A DNA stretch of 64,000 nt from Mycobacterium sp. D16Q14 (GTDB taxonomy: Bacteria; Actinomycetota; Actinomycetes; Mycobacteriales; Mycobacteriaceae): the NCBI GenBank assembly GCA_002013415.1, contig MAEX01000017.1, forward strand, positions 51,927-115,926, read 5' to 3'. Positions within the stretch are counted from its first letter, which is position 1. Every line of letters starts with the position of its first letter. The position numbers and the translations under genes are program-made. The notes below the pieces were generated by a model. It was not told the DNA's origin and made no database searches. It saw only the letters and a program-made list of their open reading frames with translations. Positions 25,675-35,106 of this stretch are shown here, one piece after another.

Positions 25675-28600
25675 ATGCGTGCCGGGTTGGATGAGAAGTC
25701 CATGGGTAGGGCGGATTCTCTCATTGATAGAGAGTTCGCTAAAACAAACTGGTCGGCGGGTGTCACGAGTCGCCGGGTCGCGGCAGCGATCGCGGGTGTG
25801 ATCGTCGCAACGGGTGCCGTCGCAGGGCTACACGCTCTTCATCGGGTCGGTGGAGGGGTGGGAGCTTGGCTTGTTTGGGCAGCTGAGTTGTTGATCCTGC
25901 TGATCGCTTTGAGCGGCGGGATCAAGTTGGCTGTTTGGGGGCGTCAGCCGATCATTTCGGCGATGTTCAGTGCGGTCGAGACTCGAGTCGGGGAGCCAGC
26001 GCGGGCGGTACTCGCCGCACTGAGCCTGCTTGCAGGCGCTGTTGGCACATGGTGGGTTTTCCGGGGCGGTTATCTCACGTGGTGGGCGTCAGCGACAGGG
26101 CAGGGCACGTGGTCGATCGCGATGGGCGCGGGTCAGCTACTCGTGGCGGTCGTGTCGGGTGCCGCGCTGTTCACCGGGGGCCGGTATTTGTTCGGGCTTG
26201 CCCGAGAGGTGTTAGTTGATGCCGGTTTGGCTGGTGTGCGTTCCCGGCGGGGACGCGCCGGCCAGCAAGACACCCGCAGCTGGCACCCGGGGTTGGTGGG
26301 TGTTTTGGTGGCAGGCTCGGCGGGCTTGATCGCGCTGGCGGCCTGGCTTGCGCCCACATTGACGCCGGTGGTGATAGGACCGCAGCTCCTTACCGCAGCA
26401 GGTGCGATCGCGGTCATGCTTGCGGTGGCAGTGTATTCGAATGCCGGTCTCTGGAACGGTCTTGCAGGCCTGTACAGGTGGGCTGCGGGCGGCTCGCAGA
26501 AGGCAGGTGCGACCGCGGGTGTTGTTGCGGTGCTGATGTTTTCCGGAGGCGGTCTGGGCTTAGGTTGGTTTACCCCGGCAACGGTGCCGCAGGCTCATGC
26601 TGCGTGCCCGCCAGATTGCGGTGGCAGCCCTGGCGGTAATGACGGTCCGCCCGGGGGCGGACAGATGTTCCAGCCGCCTCAGATGCCGAATCAGATGCCC
26701 GACTATCAGGGTTCTAATTCAGGCATGCCGGGTCTGGACCAGAACAATGGCATCAGCATCTACAACCAGCAGCCCGCTCGGGGCGCGAACGCCTCGAGCC
26801 CAAACAGCAGCGGCTCGGCGCAGCAGGGGTTGCCGCCTGGACAGAACGCTGATGGCTCGTGGCAGCGGGCGGCCAACGGTGAGCAGATCCCGAACTATCA
26901 GAACGCCACGCCCTACACCCAAGGGCCCGGTACGCCGAATCCGGAGTACAACGGTGGGCAAGCCAACCCTGGCGTTAATACGGGATCGCAAGGTGGGCAA
27001 CCGAATCAGGGGATACAGCAGCCCGCGCAACAACCGCAGCAGGCGGGGCAGCAGAATTCTGGGCAGCAGCCGAATCAGTCGTCGGATCAACAGAAGATCG
27101 ATGACTTGACACGTCAGCTGCAAGATCAGCAGCAGTCCGGCCAGGATCGTCAGCGTCTGGACGATCTCACCAAGCAACTGCAGCAGAGCAAGCAGAATCA
27201 GAAGCAACAGCAGTCGACGAAGTTCCCGTCGAAGGACAAGAAAAAGGACGACAAGGACGATCAGCAGGATAGCGACCAGCAGCCCGGCGATAACGATCTG
27301 ACAGCGTTGTTGCTGGGTGCGGCTTCGACGCGCCGCCGCAAGCAAGATGAGCAAGAAGGACCGGACACCGAGGCGCTGGGGCAGGATGCATCGCAAGCGG
27401 TGCAAGGGCTTCCGGGCGATATTCAGACATATGTGCAGTCAGGTCAGCAGATCGCGCAGTCATCTGGGCAGGCCGCCCAGGGGTTCGGGTCGGCCGCCCA
27501 GGCCGGCGCCTCGTTGGCTTCCTCGGCGCAGTCTGGTGCGGTGAATCCGCAGGATGCGATCACGCTGGTGCAGGGCGCTGCTCAGGGGATCCAGGGCACG
27601 GCCGACGCGGTCAATGCGGGCAGCCAGATCGTGAAAACCGCTCAGAAGGAAGCCGATCAAGTCGCTCAAACAGTCGGCGATGTCAATCCACAACTCAAAC
27701 CCCAGGCCGAGCAGTTCACGCAGCTCAACGACCAAGCATCACAGGTCACCGATCTTGTGGGGCAAGGCGCCCAGCTCACCTCGCAAGGAGCTGGCGCGGT
27801 CAACTCCGTCTCTAGTCTCGGTGCAGGTGGGGTTCCCGCTGATCCCGCATCTGGACTTGATGATGCGGCGACAATTCCAGATGCCTTGTCCAGGGCCACT
27901 AACAGCACCGATCTCGTCAATGCGGCCACCGATCCGACAAGCGGCGTGGTGGACACCCGCTCACTGGCCAGCATGGTTGTCGACGCGATGGGCCAGGACC
28001 CTTCGCAAGCGAATGCCGCCTTCGCAGATATTGGGTCGGTCTTGGCGCAGAACAGTCCCGCTGATGCGGATCGTTTCACCAATGACGTTGTCGAACAGGC
28101 CTCAGCCAACCCAGTTCTGTCGACCAGTGCTACTGGGATCGCGCAGGGCTGGAAGCATGCTGGATACAAGACGCTGGTCAATAATCCGCTTCTGACGGTG
28201 CGTTGGGAGTCGACAGTGAGCCCGTGGACCAACCAAGGCGGGTTTAGCCAGAGCTTGGTTGACGTCCTTAAGGGCCAGGGGATTGAGGTGGCACCGCGGA
28301 TCAATCCGGCACCTGCTGGCGGTGTCAGCAAGGCTCCCGGGCTTGTTCCACAGAAATACACCACTAAGAACGGCAATCTCGCACGAGATGCGATTGCTAA
28401 CCGCCTACAAGGGCAGGGTTACGACATCACCAAAGAGGTGCAGGTCACCGCTGACGGCACGCGAACTCCACTGCAGCCCGGTGAGAAAGCCGCGGCGGGT
28501 TCGCGTGTCGTCGACATACAGGCGGACAAACCTAACCCCGCCGATCCTCGCAATGCTCAACGCCTGGATGTCGAGTCCAAGGCGGGGGCGCAAGGCACCA

Positions 28601-28977
28601 GCAAGACCAATGTCGCCCAGGCAGTGAAAGACGGTGAGCGTATCGCCGACAACAAGCTGTTACGCGGAGCAGGTCAAGCACTCGAAGATGTCGGCAAGGT
28701 CGCGCGCCCCATTGGGGTGGTAGTCGATGCGGTGCAGCTCGGCGAGGCGTTCCATCAAGACGGCAATCGTATCGGCGAGAACACGGTGCAGGCCGGTGCG
28801 AACCTGGCCGGTGGTGCGGCTGGGGCGTGGGCTGGCGCCGAAATAGGTGCCTCGATCGGATCCATAGTCCCCGGAGCCGGCACCGTTGTGGGTGGGATTG
28901 TCGGCGGTGTCGTTGGCGGCGTGATCGGCAGCGGTGCTGCCAGCAAGGCCGTTGGCTGGGTCAAGAGCCTGTGGTGA
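25675..28977 (+). CDS. Large membrane-anchored polymorphic toxin with C-terminal PD-(D/E)XK-like nuclease domain
   Basis: 1100 residues from ATG 25675, behind GGAGGGG. About residues 30-310 hold several transmembrane helices. Then come a Cys/Pro/Gly patch (CPPDCGGSPGG), a long Gln/Asn/Pro-rich disordered region (about 315-480), a coiled-coil and Lys/Asp-rich stretch, and an Ala/Gln-rich helical region (about 560-770). Near residues 900-990 a compact domain has ARDAIANRLQGQGYD, then RVVDI and LDVESKAG, the D...ExK order of PD-(D/E)XK nucleases. The end is a glycine zipper (GAWAGAEIGASIGSIVPGAG). The next gene looks like its immunity protein. No secretion signal of a known type was recognised; the N-terminus may mediate export or act as its own anchor. 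Confidence 0.75.
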   Translation: MRAGLDEKSMGRADSLIDREFAKTNWSAGVTSRRVAAAIAGVIVATGAVAGLHALHRVGGGVGAWLVWAAELLILLIALSGGIKLAVWGRQPIISAMFSAVETRVGEPARAVLAALSLLAGAVGTWWVFRGGYLTWWASATGQGTWSIAMGAGQLLVAVVSGAALFTGGRYLFGLAREVLVDAGLAGVRSRRGRAGQQDTRSWHPGLVGVLVAGSAGLIALAAWLAPTLTPVVIGPQLLTAAGAIAVMLAVAVYSNAGLWNGLAGLYRWAAGGSQKAGATAGVVAVLMFSGGGLGLGWFTPATVPQAHAACPPDCGGSPGGNDGPPGGGQMFQPPQMPNQMPDYQGSNSGMPGLDQNNGISIYNQQPARGANASSPNSSGSAQQGLPPGQNADGSWQRAANGEQIPNYQNATPYTQGPGTPNPEYNGGQANPGVNTGSQGGQPNQGIQQPAQQPQQAGQQNSGQQPNQSSDQQKIDDLTRQLQDQQQSGQDRQRLDDLTKQLQQSKQNQKQQQSTKFPSKDKKKDDKDDQQDSDQQPGDNDLTALLLGAASTRRRKQDEQEGPDTEALGQDASQAVQGLPGDIQTYVQSGQQIAQSSGQAAQGFGSAAQAGASLASSAQSGAVNPQDAITLVQGAAQGIQGTADAVNAGSQIVKTAQKEADQVAQTVGDVNPQLKPQAEQFTQLNDQASQVTDLVGQGAQLTSQGAGAVNSVSSLGAGGVPADPASGLDDAATIPDALSRATNSTDLVNAATDPTSGVVDTRSLASMVVDAMGQDPSQANAAFADIGSVLAQNSPADADRFTNDVVEQASANPVLSTSATGIAQGWKHAGYKTLVNNPLLTVRWESTVSPWTNQGGFSQSLVDVLKGQGIEVAPRINPAPAGGVSKAPGLVPQKYTTKNGNLARDAIANRLQGQGYDITKEVQVTADGTRTPLQPGEKAAAGSRVVDIQADKPNPADPRNAQRLDVESKAGAQGTSKTNVAQAVKDGERIADNKLLRGAGQALEDVGKVARPIGVVVDAVQLGEAFHQDGNRIGENTVQAGANLAGGAAGAWAGAEIGASIGSIVPGAGTVVGGIVGGVVGGVIGSGAASKAVGWVKSLW

Positions 28978-28989
28978 TGGGATATCAAT

Positions 28990-30150
28990 ATGTTCAGATT
29001 TTCTCGTCGCGCTGGTAAGGACGAACCTGGGCGGCATCGTGGCCGTTTGCTTGAGCTACTGGTGGACTATCCGCCATATCTGACGCCGTTCCCGGGTGAG
29101 CCCCGCGCTTTGAGTCTGGCGCAGTGCGAGGAGAACCTGCATTACCTTCTCGAACAGCGCCCTCGGCGGCTTGAGATCGTGGCGAACCTACTGCGGCAGT
29201 TCGATATCGACCTGTCCGCGGGCTTGTCCGCCGATGATCCGCGTCCATTTCTAGAGTCGCTGGATGTCTGGGCACGCGCCCATTGGCCCGCCGCGTACGG
29301 CACCGCGTTCTCGGCTGACAGAAGGGTTTGGCTGCCACGCCTCAAACAGGGCGAACACATCGTCCTGGCGATGCTCATGGATATTGCCATCGTCTTGGGC
29401 GAGGTTCTGACAGGTAAGCGCCCGGACTACCAGTGGCGAGTTGATCTCGCCCCGGAGAACTGTGACATGGACAGCTACCGGCGTGTAGTTATGGCCAAGA
29501 ACCCCGAAGATCCGCGTTGGACACCTGTGTCGCTTGACTTCGAATTCGAATGCATCAACAGCTTTGATGAATTCGGCCGTGACGTGCCAGGCAGTTATCC
29601 ACTCGGATACACGACCATTGCGGCAATCGAGGGCGGTTACGACCCTGTTGACAACCAGTCGATCGATGCCGTCGCAGCTGAGACTTCTGCGTCCCGCGCC
29701 CCACACGTCTATGACAAGGCGGAATACCATGTCGATGCCCTTGTGCACGACTACGGTTTCGACCTGGATCAAGCCGACGAACAAGCTGCCGTGCCGGGCG
29801 CACTGTTCTTCGGCTGGCTTGCGTCACGTGACTTGCTCAGCAAGAGCCAGCTCAAACGCTTCCGCAAGGAGATTGCCGCTTACAAAACCGCTCGCCTGGC
29901 GGCACCCGCTCTCTGGGAGCTGTTTGACCGTTCGTTGATCGACTACATGCTCGATGAGAAGGCTAACGCGTTCGCGCGCAACTACTTCGACAGTGCAGAG
30001 AACGGCTACTTCAGCGACCTCACTGCGGCCCTCGCCTCAGATTTGCCGTCGTGCTTTCACGTGCCTTACACCTTGGAGAACCAAGCGCGCATTGATGCAA
30101 TCCTCGACCAGCGTTACTCGCAGTGGGCAGATGGCCACTCATTGGACTAG
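28990..30150 (+). CDS. Predicted immunity protein, C-terminal DUF7832-like domain
   Basis: 386 residues, 12 nt after the toxin stop. Residues about 1-165 are helical (LEIVANLLRQFDIDL, IVLAMLMDIAIVLGEVL). The C-terminal half, from about DKAEYHVDAL, shows the DUF7832 pattern: GALFFGWLASRDLLS, then MLDEKANAFARNYFD and LPSCFHVPYTLENQARIDAILDQRYSQW. Small cytosolic proteins of this type are often found beside nuclease toxins. Tight linkage and same strand support it neutralising the upstream nuclease domain (inference). The N-terminal half resembles no family I can name with confidence. Confidence 0.7.
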   Translation: MFRFSRRAGKDEPGRHRGRLLELLVDYPPYLTPFPGEPRALSLAQCEENLHYLLEQRPRRLEIVANLLRQFDIDLSAGLSADDPRPFLESLDVWARAHWPAAYGTAFSADRRVWLPRLKQGEHIVLAMLMDIAIVLGEVLTGKRPDYQWRVDLAPENCDMDSYRRVVMAKNPEDPRWTPVSLDFEFECINSFDEFGRDVPGSYPLGYTTIAAIEGGYDPVDNQSIDAVAAETSASRAPHVYDKAEYHVDALVHDYGFDLDQADEQAAVPGALFFGWLASRDLLSKSQLKRFRKEIAAYKTARLAAPALWELFDRSLIDYMLDEKANAFARNYFDSAENGYFSDLTAALASDLPSCFHVPYTLENQARIDAILDQRYSQWADGHSLD

Positions 30151-30199
30151 CTAGAGCTCCAAAACAGGTACGGGAGCGCTCTAGGGTGCTGTAGCGGCG

Positions 30200-31462
30200 C
30201 TACTTCTCCAGGGCCTTATTCGCCGCCTGTTGCGCTTGTTGCAACGCGGTGTGCACATCCAGACGGCCCAGGAACATCTCGGCGAAATACGGCTTCAGCG
30301 CGGCGAATCCGGCTCCGAATCCTTGCCCGCCCGGTGCCGCGATCTGCGCACCGTTCAGCACCTGGAAGAACGGCGCGACGTCGATGCCCTTGCCGGTCCA
30401 ATGCTCAAAGTACGGCTCACGCGCACCCAGCACGGCGGGTATCGCTGAGCCGCTGCGGCCCAGGAAGACGTTGCCGTCTGTGCTACCCATCCAGGCCAGC
30501 ACCCGCTGGGTGGCCTCGGGGTGGGGCGAGGACGAATTGGCGGCGGCCACAATGCCGTTGGTGACGCTGACCCGGCCCTCGGGCCCGGCCGGCATCATCG
30601 CCACACCCCACGGGAAGGTGGCGTTCGCCTGGATCTGGGCCAGGTTGTAGGTGCCCGATTGAAACAGCGCCATCCGCCCCTGCAGGAACTGGTTGCGCGA
30701 GAAGTCGTTGTTGGCATTGGTGTCGGCGGCCGACGGCGCCACCTTGTCGACGTTGATGAGGTCGACAAGGTACTGGAAGGCGATCTCGGCCCGAATGTTG
30801 GCGAACGCGAATTTGTCGCCGGCCTGGAAGACGGCCCCCGCCGATCCGAGGTAGTTCAGGTAGATGCCCTGCAAGTCGTTGGCGGCGTTGTAGGCCCAAT
30901 GCCCGGGCCCGGTGAGCCGGTGCAGCATCGGGCGCAGGGTATCCACAGCAGGGTCGGCGTCCCACCGCAGCTCCGCCAGCTCGGCCGGGTCCACCTGCGC
31001 CTGGTCGAGAAGATTCTTGTTGTAGTACAGCGCAATCCCGGCGTCGCTAAGCTGCGGGACACCCCACAGCTTGCCGCCGCGGGTGAACTGGGCGACGACC
31101 GACGGATCCCAATCCTCTTGCGGATCAACGGGGATGAGATTCGCCGTATCGGCGTAATCGGACAGGTAGGCGTTACTGAGCCAGAAGATGTCGTCGGCGC
31201 CGTGCCCGGCCACATCGGTGCGCAGGCTGTTGAAGTAGCTCGCATACGACGTCACCGTGACTGCGACCTGGATCTCGGGATCGCGGCGGGTGAACTCGTC
31301 GAACGAGCTGCGGTAGGCCTCGGCCACGCGCTCATCCCACACCCGGACCGTGACGACTGTTTTCCCCTGCGGTGTCTTCGGAATCCCGAGCCATCCCGCG
31401 ATGCCGAACAGCAGCAGGGCGACCAGCCCGAGGGTTAGCGCGGCGCGGGTGGAGGATTTCAC
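30200..31462 (-). CDS. uspC: Sugar ABC transporter substrate-binding protein (UspC-like)
   Basis: 420 residues from the GTG at 31462, which overlaps the uspB stop by one base. The N-terminal segment RAALTLGLVALLLFGIAGWLG acts as a membrane anchor; there is no lipobox cysteine. The rest is a family 1 solute-binding fold with VTVRVWDERVAEAYRSSFDEFTRRDPEI and SYASYFNSLRTDVAG. M. tuberculosis UspC binds amino sugars; the same type of ligand is likely here. It belongs to the uspABC operon. Confidence 0.88.
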   Translation of the reverse strand: MKSSTRAALTLGLVALLLFGIAGWLGIPKTPQGKTVVTVRVWDERVAEAYRSSFDEFTRRDPEIQVAVTVTSYASYFNSLRTDVAGHGADDIFWLSNAYLSDYADTANLIPVDPQEDWDPSVVAQFTRGGKLWGVPQLSDAGIALYYNKNLLDQAQVDPAELAELRWDADPAVDTLRPMLHRLTGPGHWAYNAANDLQGIYLNYLGSAGAVFQAGDKFAFANIRAEIAFQYLVDLINVDKVAPSAADTNANNDFSRNQFLQGRMALFQSGTYNLAQIQANATFPWGVAMMPAGPEGRVSVTNGIVAAANSSSPHPEATQRVLAWMGSTDGNVFLGRSGSAIPAVLGAREPYFEHWTGKGIDVAPFFQVLNGAQIAAPGGQGFGAGFAALKPYFAEMFLGRLDVHTALQQAQQAANKALEK

Positions 31463-32340
31463 TACTTGAGTCCGCTCAACGTGATGGACCGGACGATGTA
31501 CTTCTGGAATGCCACGAACAGGATCACCAACGGCACGATCGCCACGGTGGTCGCGGCCATCACGATGGGCCACTGCGCGTTGAACTGTGACTGCAGCCCG
31601 GCAGTCGCCACCGTGAGCACCCGCCAGTTGCCGCCGCTGGTGATCACCAACGGCCACATGAAGTTGTTCCACTGCGACACCACGGTGATGAGGGTCAGCG
31701 TGATCAGGATGGGACGGCTGACCGGCACCACCACATGCCACAGAATGTCGAGCGTGTTCGCTCCGTCCAGGCGGGCCGCGCGAATCAGGTCGTCGGGAAT
31801 GGTGCGGAAATGCTCACGCAGCAGGAAGATCGCGTAGGGCGATCCGAACATGAACGGGATGACCAACGCCCAGAATGTGTTCCGAAGCCCGACCTGCGTC
31901 AGCATCAGATACATCGGCACCACGGTCACCGTCGCCGGAATCATCAGCGTGGCCAGATACACCCAGAACAGGCCGTCGCGCCCCGGGAACTGCAGTCGCG
32001 CAAAGGCATAGGCGGCCAGCACCGAGAACGTCAGCTGGCCGATCACGATGATGGCCGTCATCAACACCGTCACCAGCGCGGCGCGCCCGAACCCGGCGTC
32101 GGCCAAACCGGTGTAGTTGGAGACCGTGAAGGGATTGGGCGGTGTCAGCGGAGAATCGGTCGCGAACTGTCGCGTCGACTTCAGCGACGCCGACAGGGCG
32201 AACATGAACGGAGTGAGAGTGACGGCCGCCCCTGCTGTCAGCAGCAAATAAACTGCAATGTTTTGAGAGCTGTTCTCGAGCGCTGCTAAGGCGCGGGGAC
32301 GGTGATACGATCTCGTCGCCGACGTTCCTGTTGGCTTCAT
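31462..32340 (-). CDS. uspB: Sugar ABC transporter permease (UspB-like)
   Basis: 292 residues with six predicted transmembrane helices; the MalG-type EAA loop is visible as LIRAARLDGANTLDILWHVVVPVSRP, which contacts the ATPase. The operon encodes no ATPase, as in M. tuberculosis, so a shared one is probably used. The N-terminal 25 residues (KPTGTSATRSYHRPRALAAL) are unremarkable. Upstream, an opposed small gene now separates it from uspA, so its promoter must lie in or near that gene. Confidence 0.88.
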   Translation of the reverse strand: MKPTGTSATRSYHRPRALAALENSSQNIAVYLLLTAGAAVTLTPFMFALSASLKSTRQFATDSPLTPPNPFTVSNYTGLADAGFGRAALVTVLMTAIIVIGQLTFSVLAAYAFARLQFPGRDGLFWVYLATLMIPATVTVVPMYLMLTQVGLRNTFWALVIPFMFGSPYAIFLLREHFRTIPDDLIRAARLDGANTLDILWHVVVPVSRPILITLTLITVVSQWNNFMWPLVITSGGNWRVLTVATAGLQSQFNAQWPIVMAATTVAIVPLVILFVAFQKYIVRSITLSGLK

Positions 32341-32356
32341 ATAGAGGGGATTTCCA

Positions 32357-32662
32357 ATGTTGTTTTGGGGGTGGGGTGGGCGCTCGAATCAGCTTGAGCT
32401 GTCGCCGACTCAAATGCTGGCATTCGCGTACCGCTACTTTCACTTGTTCTTCGTTTTTACGGTGACCTTCGGTGGCAGCTACTCGATACACACCTTGACT
32501 GAGCACGGATGGGCCGCGGCGTCCATCCCCAAGGAACAGGCCGAAGAGATCCTGGCTGGACGTTCATTGCAGCCCAATCCGTGGCGACGTTTCAGCCTGT
32601 ACGGCTTGATCGCAGTGTTCGCACTGTTCATCGCCGTGAACTCGCTGCGGCACGGAGCCTGA
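32357..32662 (+). CDS. Small membrane protein inserted between uspA and uspB
   Basis: 101 residues from ATG 32357, with AGAGGGG just upstream. There are two hydrophobic helices, near AFAYRYFHLFFVFTVTFGGSYSI and FSLYGLIAVFALFIAVNSL, and a charged middle (KEQAEEILAGRSLQPNP). It runs opposite to the usp genes and fills nearly the whole uspB-uspA gap. No family recognised. The flanking usp genes are otherwise complete. Confidence 0.7.
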   Translation: MLFWGWGGRSNQLELSPTQMLAFAYRYFHLFFVFTVTFGGSYSIHTLTEHGWAAASIPKEQAEEILAGRSLQPNPWRRFSLYGLIAVFALFIAVNSLRHGA

Positions 32663-32671
32663 TACGGGTTT

Positions 32672-33550
32672 CTACACCAGGTCATAGCTCACCCGCGTCC
32701 GGAAGTAGCGGTGCTGAATCACCGTGACGGCGACCAAGATCAGAAACAGGATCAGCGACATGGCGGCCGAGCGTCCCACATGGGCGGACTCGAAGGCCTC
32801 GGCGTACACGCGGTGCGCGGCCAGATCGGTGCGGTTCTGCGGGCCACCGCTGGTGAGTGCGTACACGGTGTCAAAGGTCTGCACCGCGCTCACCACCCCG
32901 GTGACGAGGACGAAGAAGAAGGTGGGCCGCAGCATCGGCAGGGTGATGCGGCGGAACCGCTGCCAGGCCGTCGCGCCGTCCACCCGGGCCGCGTTGTGCA
33001 CATCGCCGGGGATGGCCAGCAGACCCGCCATGAAGAACAGCGCCACGTAGCCGACGTTCGTCCACACACTGACCGCCGCCACCACCGGCAGCGCCAACGT
33101 GGGGTCGGTGAGCCATTCGATGCGCTGCCCGAGCAGAGTGCCAATGGCACCGTCGGTGGGCGCCAGCATCCAATGCCACAGCACGCCGATGGCCAGGGGC
33201 GCGCAGATCCACGGGATGACGTAGATGGTCCGGAACAGCACGGTGCCGGGCAGACCGCGTACCAGCAGCGTTGCCGCCAACAGTCCAAGCGCCGTCTGCA
33301 CCGGGATCACCAGCGCCACAAATAGCAGCGTCACCAGCAGGGAGTGGCCAAAGGCGCCGTCGGTGAGCACCGAGCGCCAGTTGTCCAGGCCGATGAATTC
33401 GATGGGGCCCAGCAGATCCCAGCGGCACAGGCTCAGCCACACCACCACCAGGATCGGCAAAAGCAAAAAAGCGGTGACGCCGAACAGGCTCGGGGCCAGG
33501 AGCCCGTACGCGAGCGCAGAACGTCGGCGACCTGCGCGGTGTTCCTGCAC
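32672..33550 (-). CDS. uspA: Sugar ABC transporter permease (UspA-like)
   Basis: 292 residues, MalF/LacF type. Helices include LAYGLLAPSLFGVTAFLLLPILVVVWLSL and the EAA loop appears as NAARVDGATAWQRFRRITLPMLRP. It forms the permease pair with UspB. The usual uspABC operon order is kept apart from the opposed insertion after this gene. It is divergent from the TldD gene, whose start lies 15-42 nt away, so the two promoters overlap. Confidence 0.88.
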   Translation of the reverse strand: MQEHRAGRRRSALAYGLLAPSLFGVTAFLLLPILVVVWLSLCRWDLLGPIEFIGLDNWRSVLTDGAFGHSLLVTLLFVALVIPVQTALGLLAATLLVRGLPGTVLFRTIYVIPWICAPLAIGVLWHWMLAPTDGAIGTLLGQRIEWLTDPTLALPVVAAVSVWTNVGYVALFFMAGLLAIPGDVHNAARVDGATAWQRFRRITLPMLRPTFFFVLVTGVVSAVQTFDTVYALTSGGPQNRTDLAAHRVYAEAFESAHVGRSAAMSLILFLILVAVTVIQHRYFRTRVSYDLV

Positions 33551-33564
33551 GGGGACATTAAACC

Positions 33565-35106
33565 GTGGACGCCACCGGTAGCGTTGAGCGCGTGACTCGG
33601 TCCGTAGATTCCGATTTCCTGGCGCTGCCTCGCGCCGAACTCGCCGACGCCGCCCTGAACGCGGCGCGCGCCGCCGGTGCCAGCTATGCCGACCTGCGCA
33701 TCCACCGGCTGATCAACGAAGAACTGGTGCTGCGCGACGAGCAAGTCGAGACCGCGGTGTCTGGGCGCACCATCGGTCTGGCGGTGCGGGTGATCGTCGA
33801 CGGCACCTGGGGATTCGCCTCACATGTGCAACTCGACACCACCGCCGCCGCCGACACCGCGCGCCGGGCTGTGGCGGTGGCCCGCGGGCTGCGCAGCCTG
33901 AACCGCGAGCGCGTCGAACTGGCGGCCGAGCCCGTCTACGCCGACGTCCAGTGGGTGTCCGAATACGAGATCGATCCGTTCGGGGTGCCACAGGCCGACA
34001 AGATCGCGGTGCTGCAGGAGTATTCGGGGCGGCTGCTGGCCTCCGACGGGGTGGACCACGCCTCGGCGACCCTGACGGCGGTCAAGGAGCAGACCTTCTA
34101 CGCCGACACCTTCGGGTCATCCATCACCCAGCAGCGGGTCCGGGTCATGTCGCAGCTGGACGCCATCGCCGTCGATGCCGCCACCGGGTCCTTCGAGACC
34201 ATGCGCACCCTGGCACCGCCGATGGGGCGCGGCTGGGAAGCGATCGGCACCGACGGCGTGTGGGACTGGAGCGCCGAGCTGCGTGAGATCCCGGAGCTGC
34301 TCACCGAGAAGGTGAAGGCGCCCAGCGTGGTCGCCGGCCCCACCGACCTGGTGATCGACCCCACCAACCTGTGGCTGACCATCCACGAATCCATCGGCCA
34401 CGCCACCGAATACGACAGGGCCATCGGCTACGAGGCCGCCTATGCGGGCACCTCGTTCGCGACCCCCGACAAGCTTGGCACCATGAAGTACGGCTCGCCG
34501 GTCATGAACGTCACCGCCGACCGCAACGAGGTCCACGGCCTGGCCTCGGTCGGATACGACGACGAGGGGGTGGCTTCGCAGCGCTGGGATCTGGTGCGCG
34601 ACGGCATCTTTGTCGGCTACCAGCTGGACCGGGTGTTCGCGCCCCGGCTGGGCCAGGAGCGTTCCAACGGCTGCTCGTACGCCGACTCGCCGCACCATGT
34701 GCCGATCCAGCGGATGGCCAACGTGTCGCTGCAGGCGTCTCCGCAGGAGCGCAGCACCGACGATCTGATCTCCGGTGTGGAGGACGGCATCTACATCGTC
34801 GGCGACAAGTCATGGTCAATCGATATGCAGCGCTACAACTTCCAGTTCACCGGTCAGCGGTTCTACCGCATCCGCGGCGGCAAGCTGGACGGCCAGCTGC
34901 GCGACGTCGCCTACCAGGCCACCACCACCGACTTCTGGGGTTCGATGGAAGCCGTTGGCGGCCAATCGACCTGGCGCCTGGGCGGAGCGTTCAACTGCGG
35001 TAAGGCCCAGCCCGGACAGGTGGCGGCGGTGAGCCACGGCTGCCCGTCGGCGCTGTTCCGCGGCGTGAATATTCTGAACACCAAGCAGGAAGGTGGTGCC
35101 GCGTGA
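33565..35106 (+). CDS. tldD: TldD-type metalloprotease (Rv2315c homologue)
   Basis: About 513 residues from ATG 33565 (GTG 33592 is a possible shorter start). The zinc motif HExxxH is clear in LTIHESIGHATEYDRAIGYEAAYAGTSFA. TldD and PmbA form a heterodimeric protease in other bacteria that trims unfolded or modified peptides. The gene overlaps its partner by 4 nt (GTGA), so equal expression is expected. Confidence 0.92.
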   Translation: MDATGSVERVTRSVDSDFLALPRAELADAALNAARAAGASYADLRIHRLINEELVLRDEQVETAVSGRTIGLAVRVIVDGTWGFASHVQLDTTAAADTARRAVAVARGLRSLNRERVELAAEPVYADVQWVSEYEIDPFGVPQADKIAVLQEYSGRLLASDGVDHASATLTAVKEQTFYADTFGSSITQQRVRVMSQLDAIAVDAATGSFETMRTLAPPMGRGWEAIGTDGVWDWSAELREIPELLTEKVKAPSVVAGPTDLVIDPTNLWLTIHESIGHATEYDRAIGYEAAYAGTSFATPDKLGTMKYGSPVMNVTADRNEVHGLASVGYDDEGVASQRWDLVRDGIFVGYQLDRVFAPRLGQERSNGCSYADSPHHVPIQRMANVSLQASPQERSTDDLISGVEDGIYIVGDKSWSIDMQRYNFQFTGQRFYRIRGGKLDGQLRDVAYQATTTDFWGSMEAVGGQSTWRLGGAFNCGKAQPGQVAAVSHGCPSALFRGVNILNTKQEGGAA

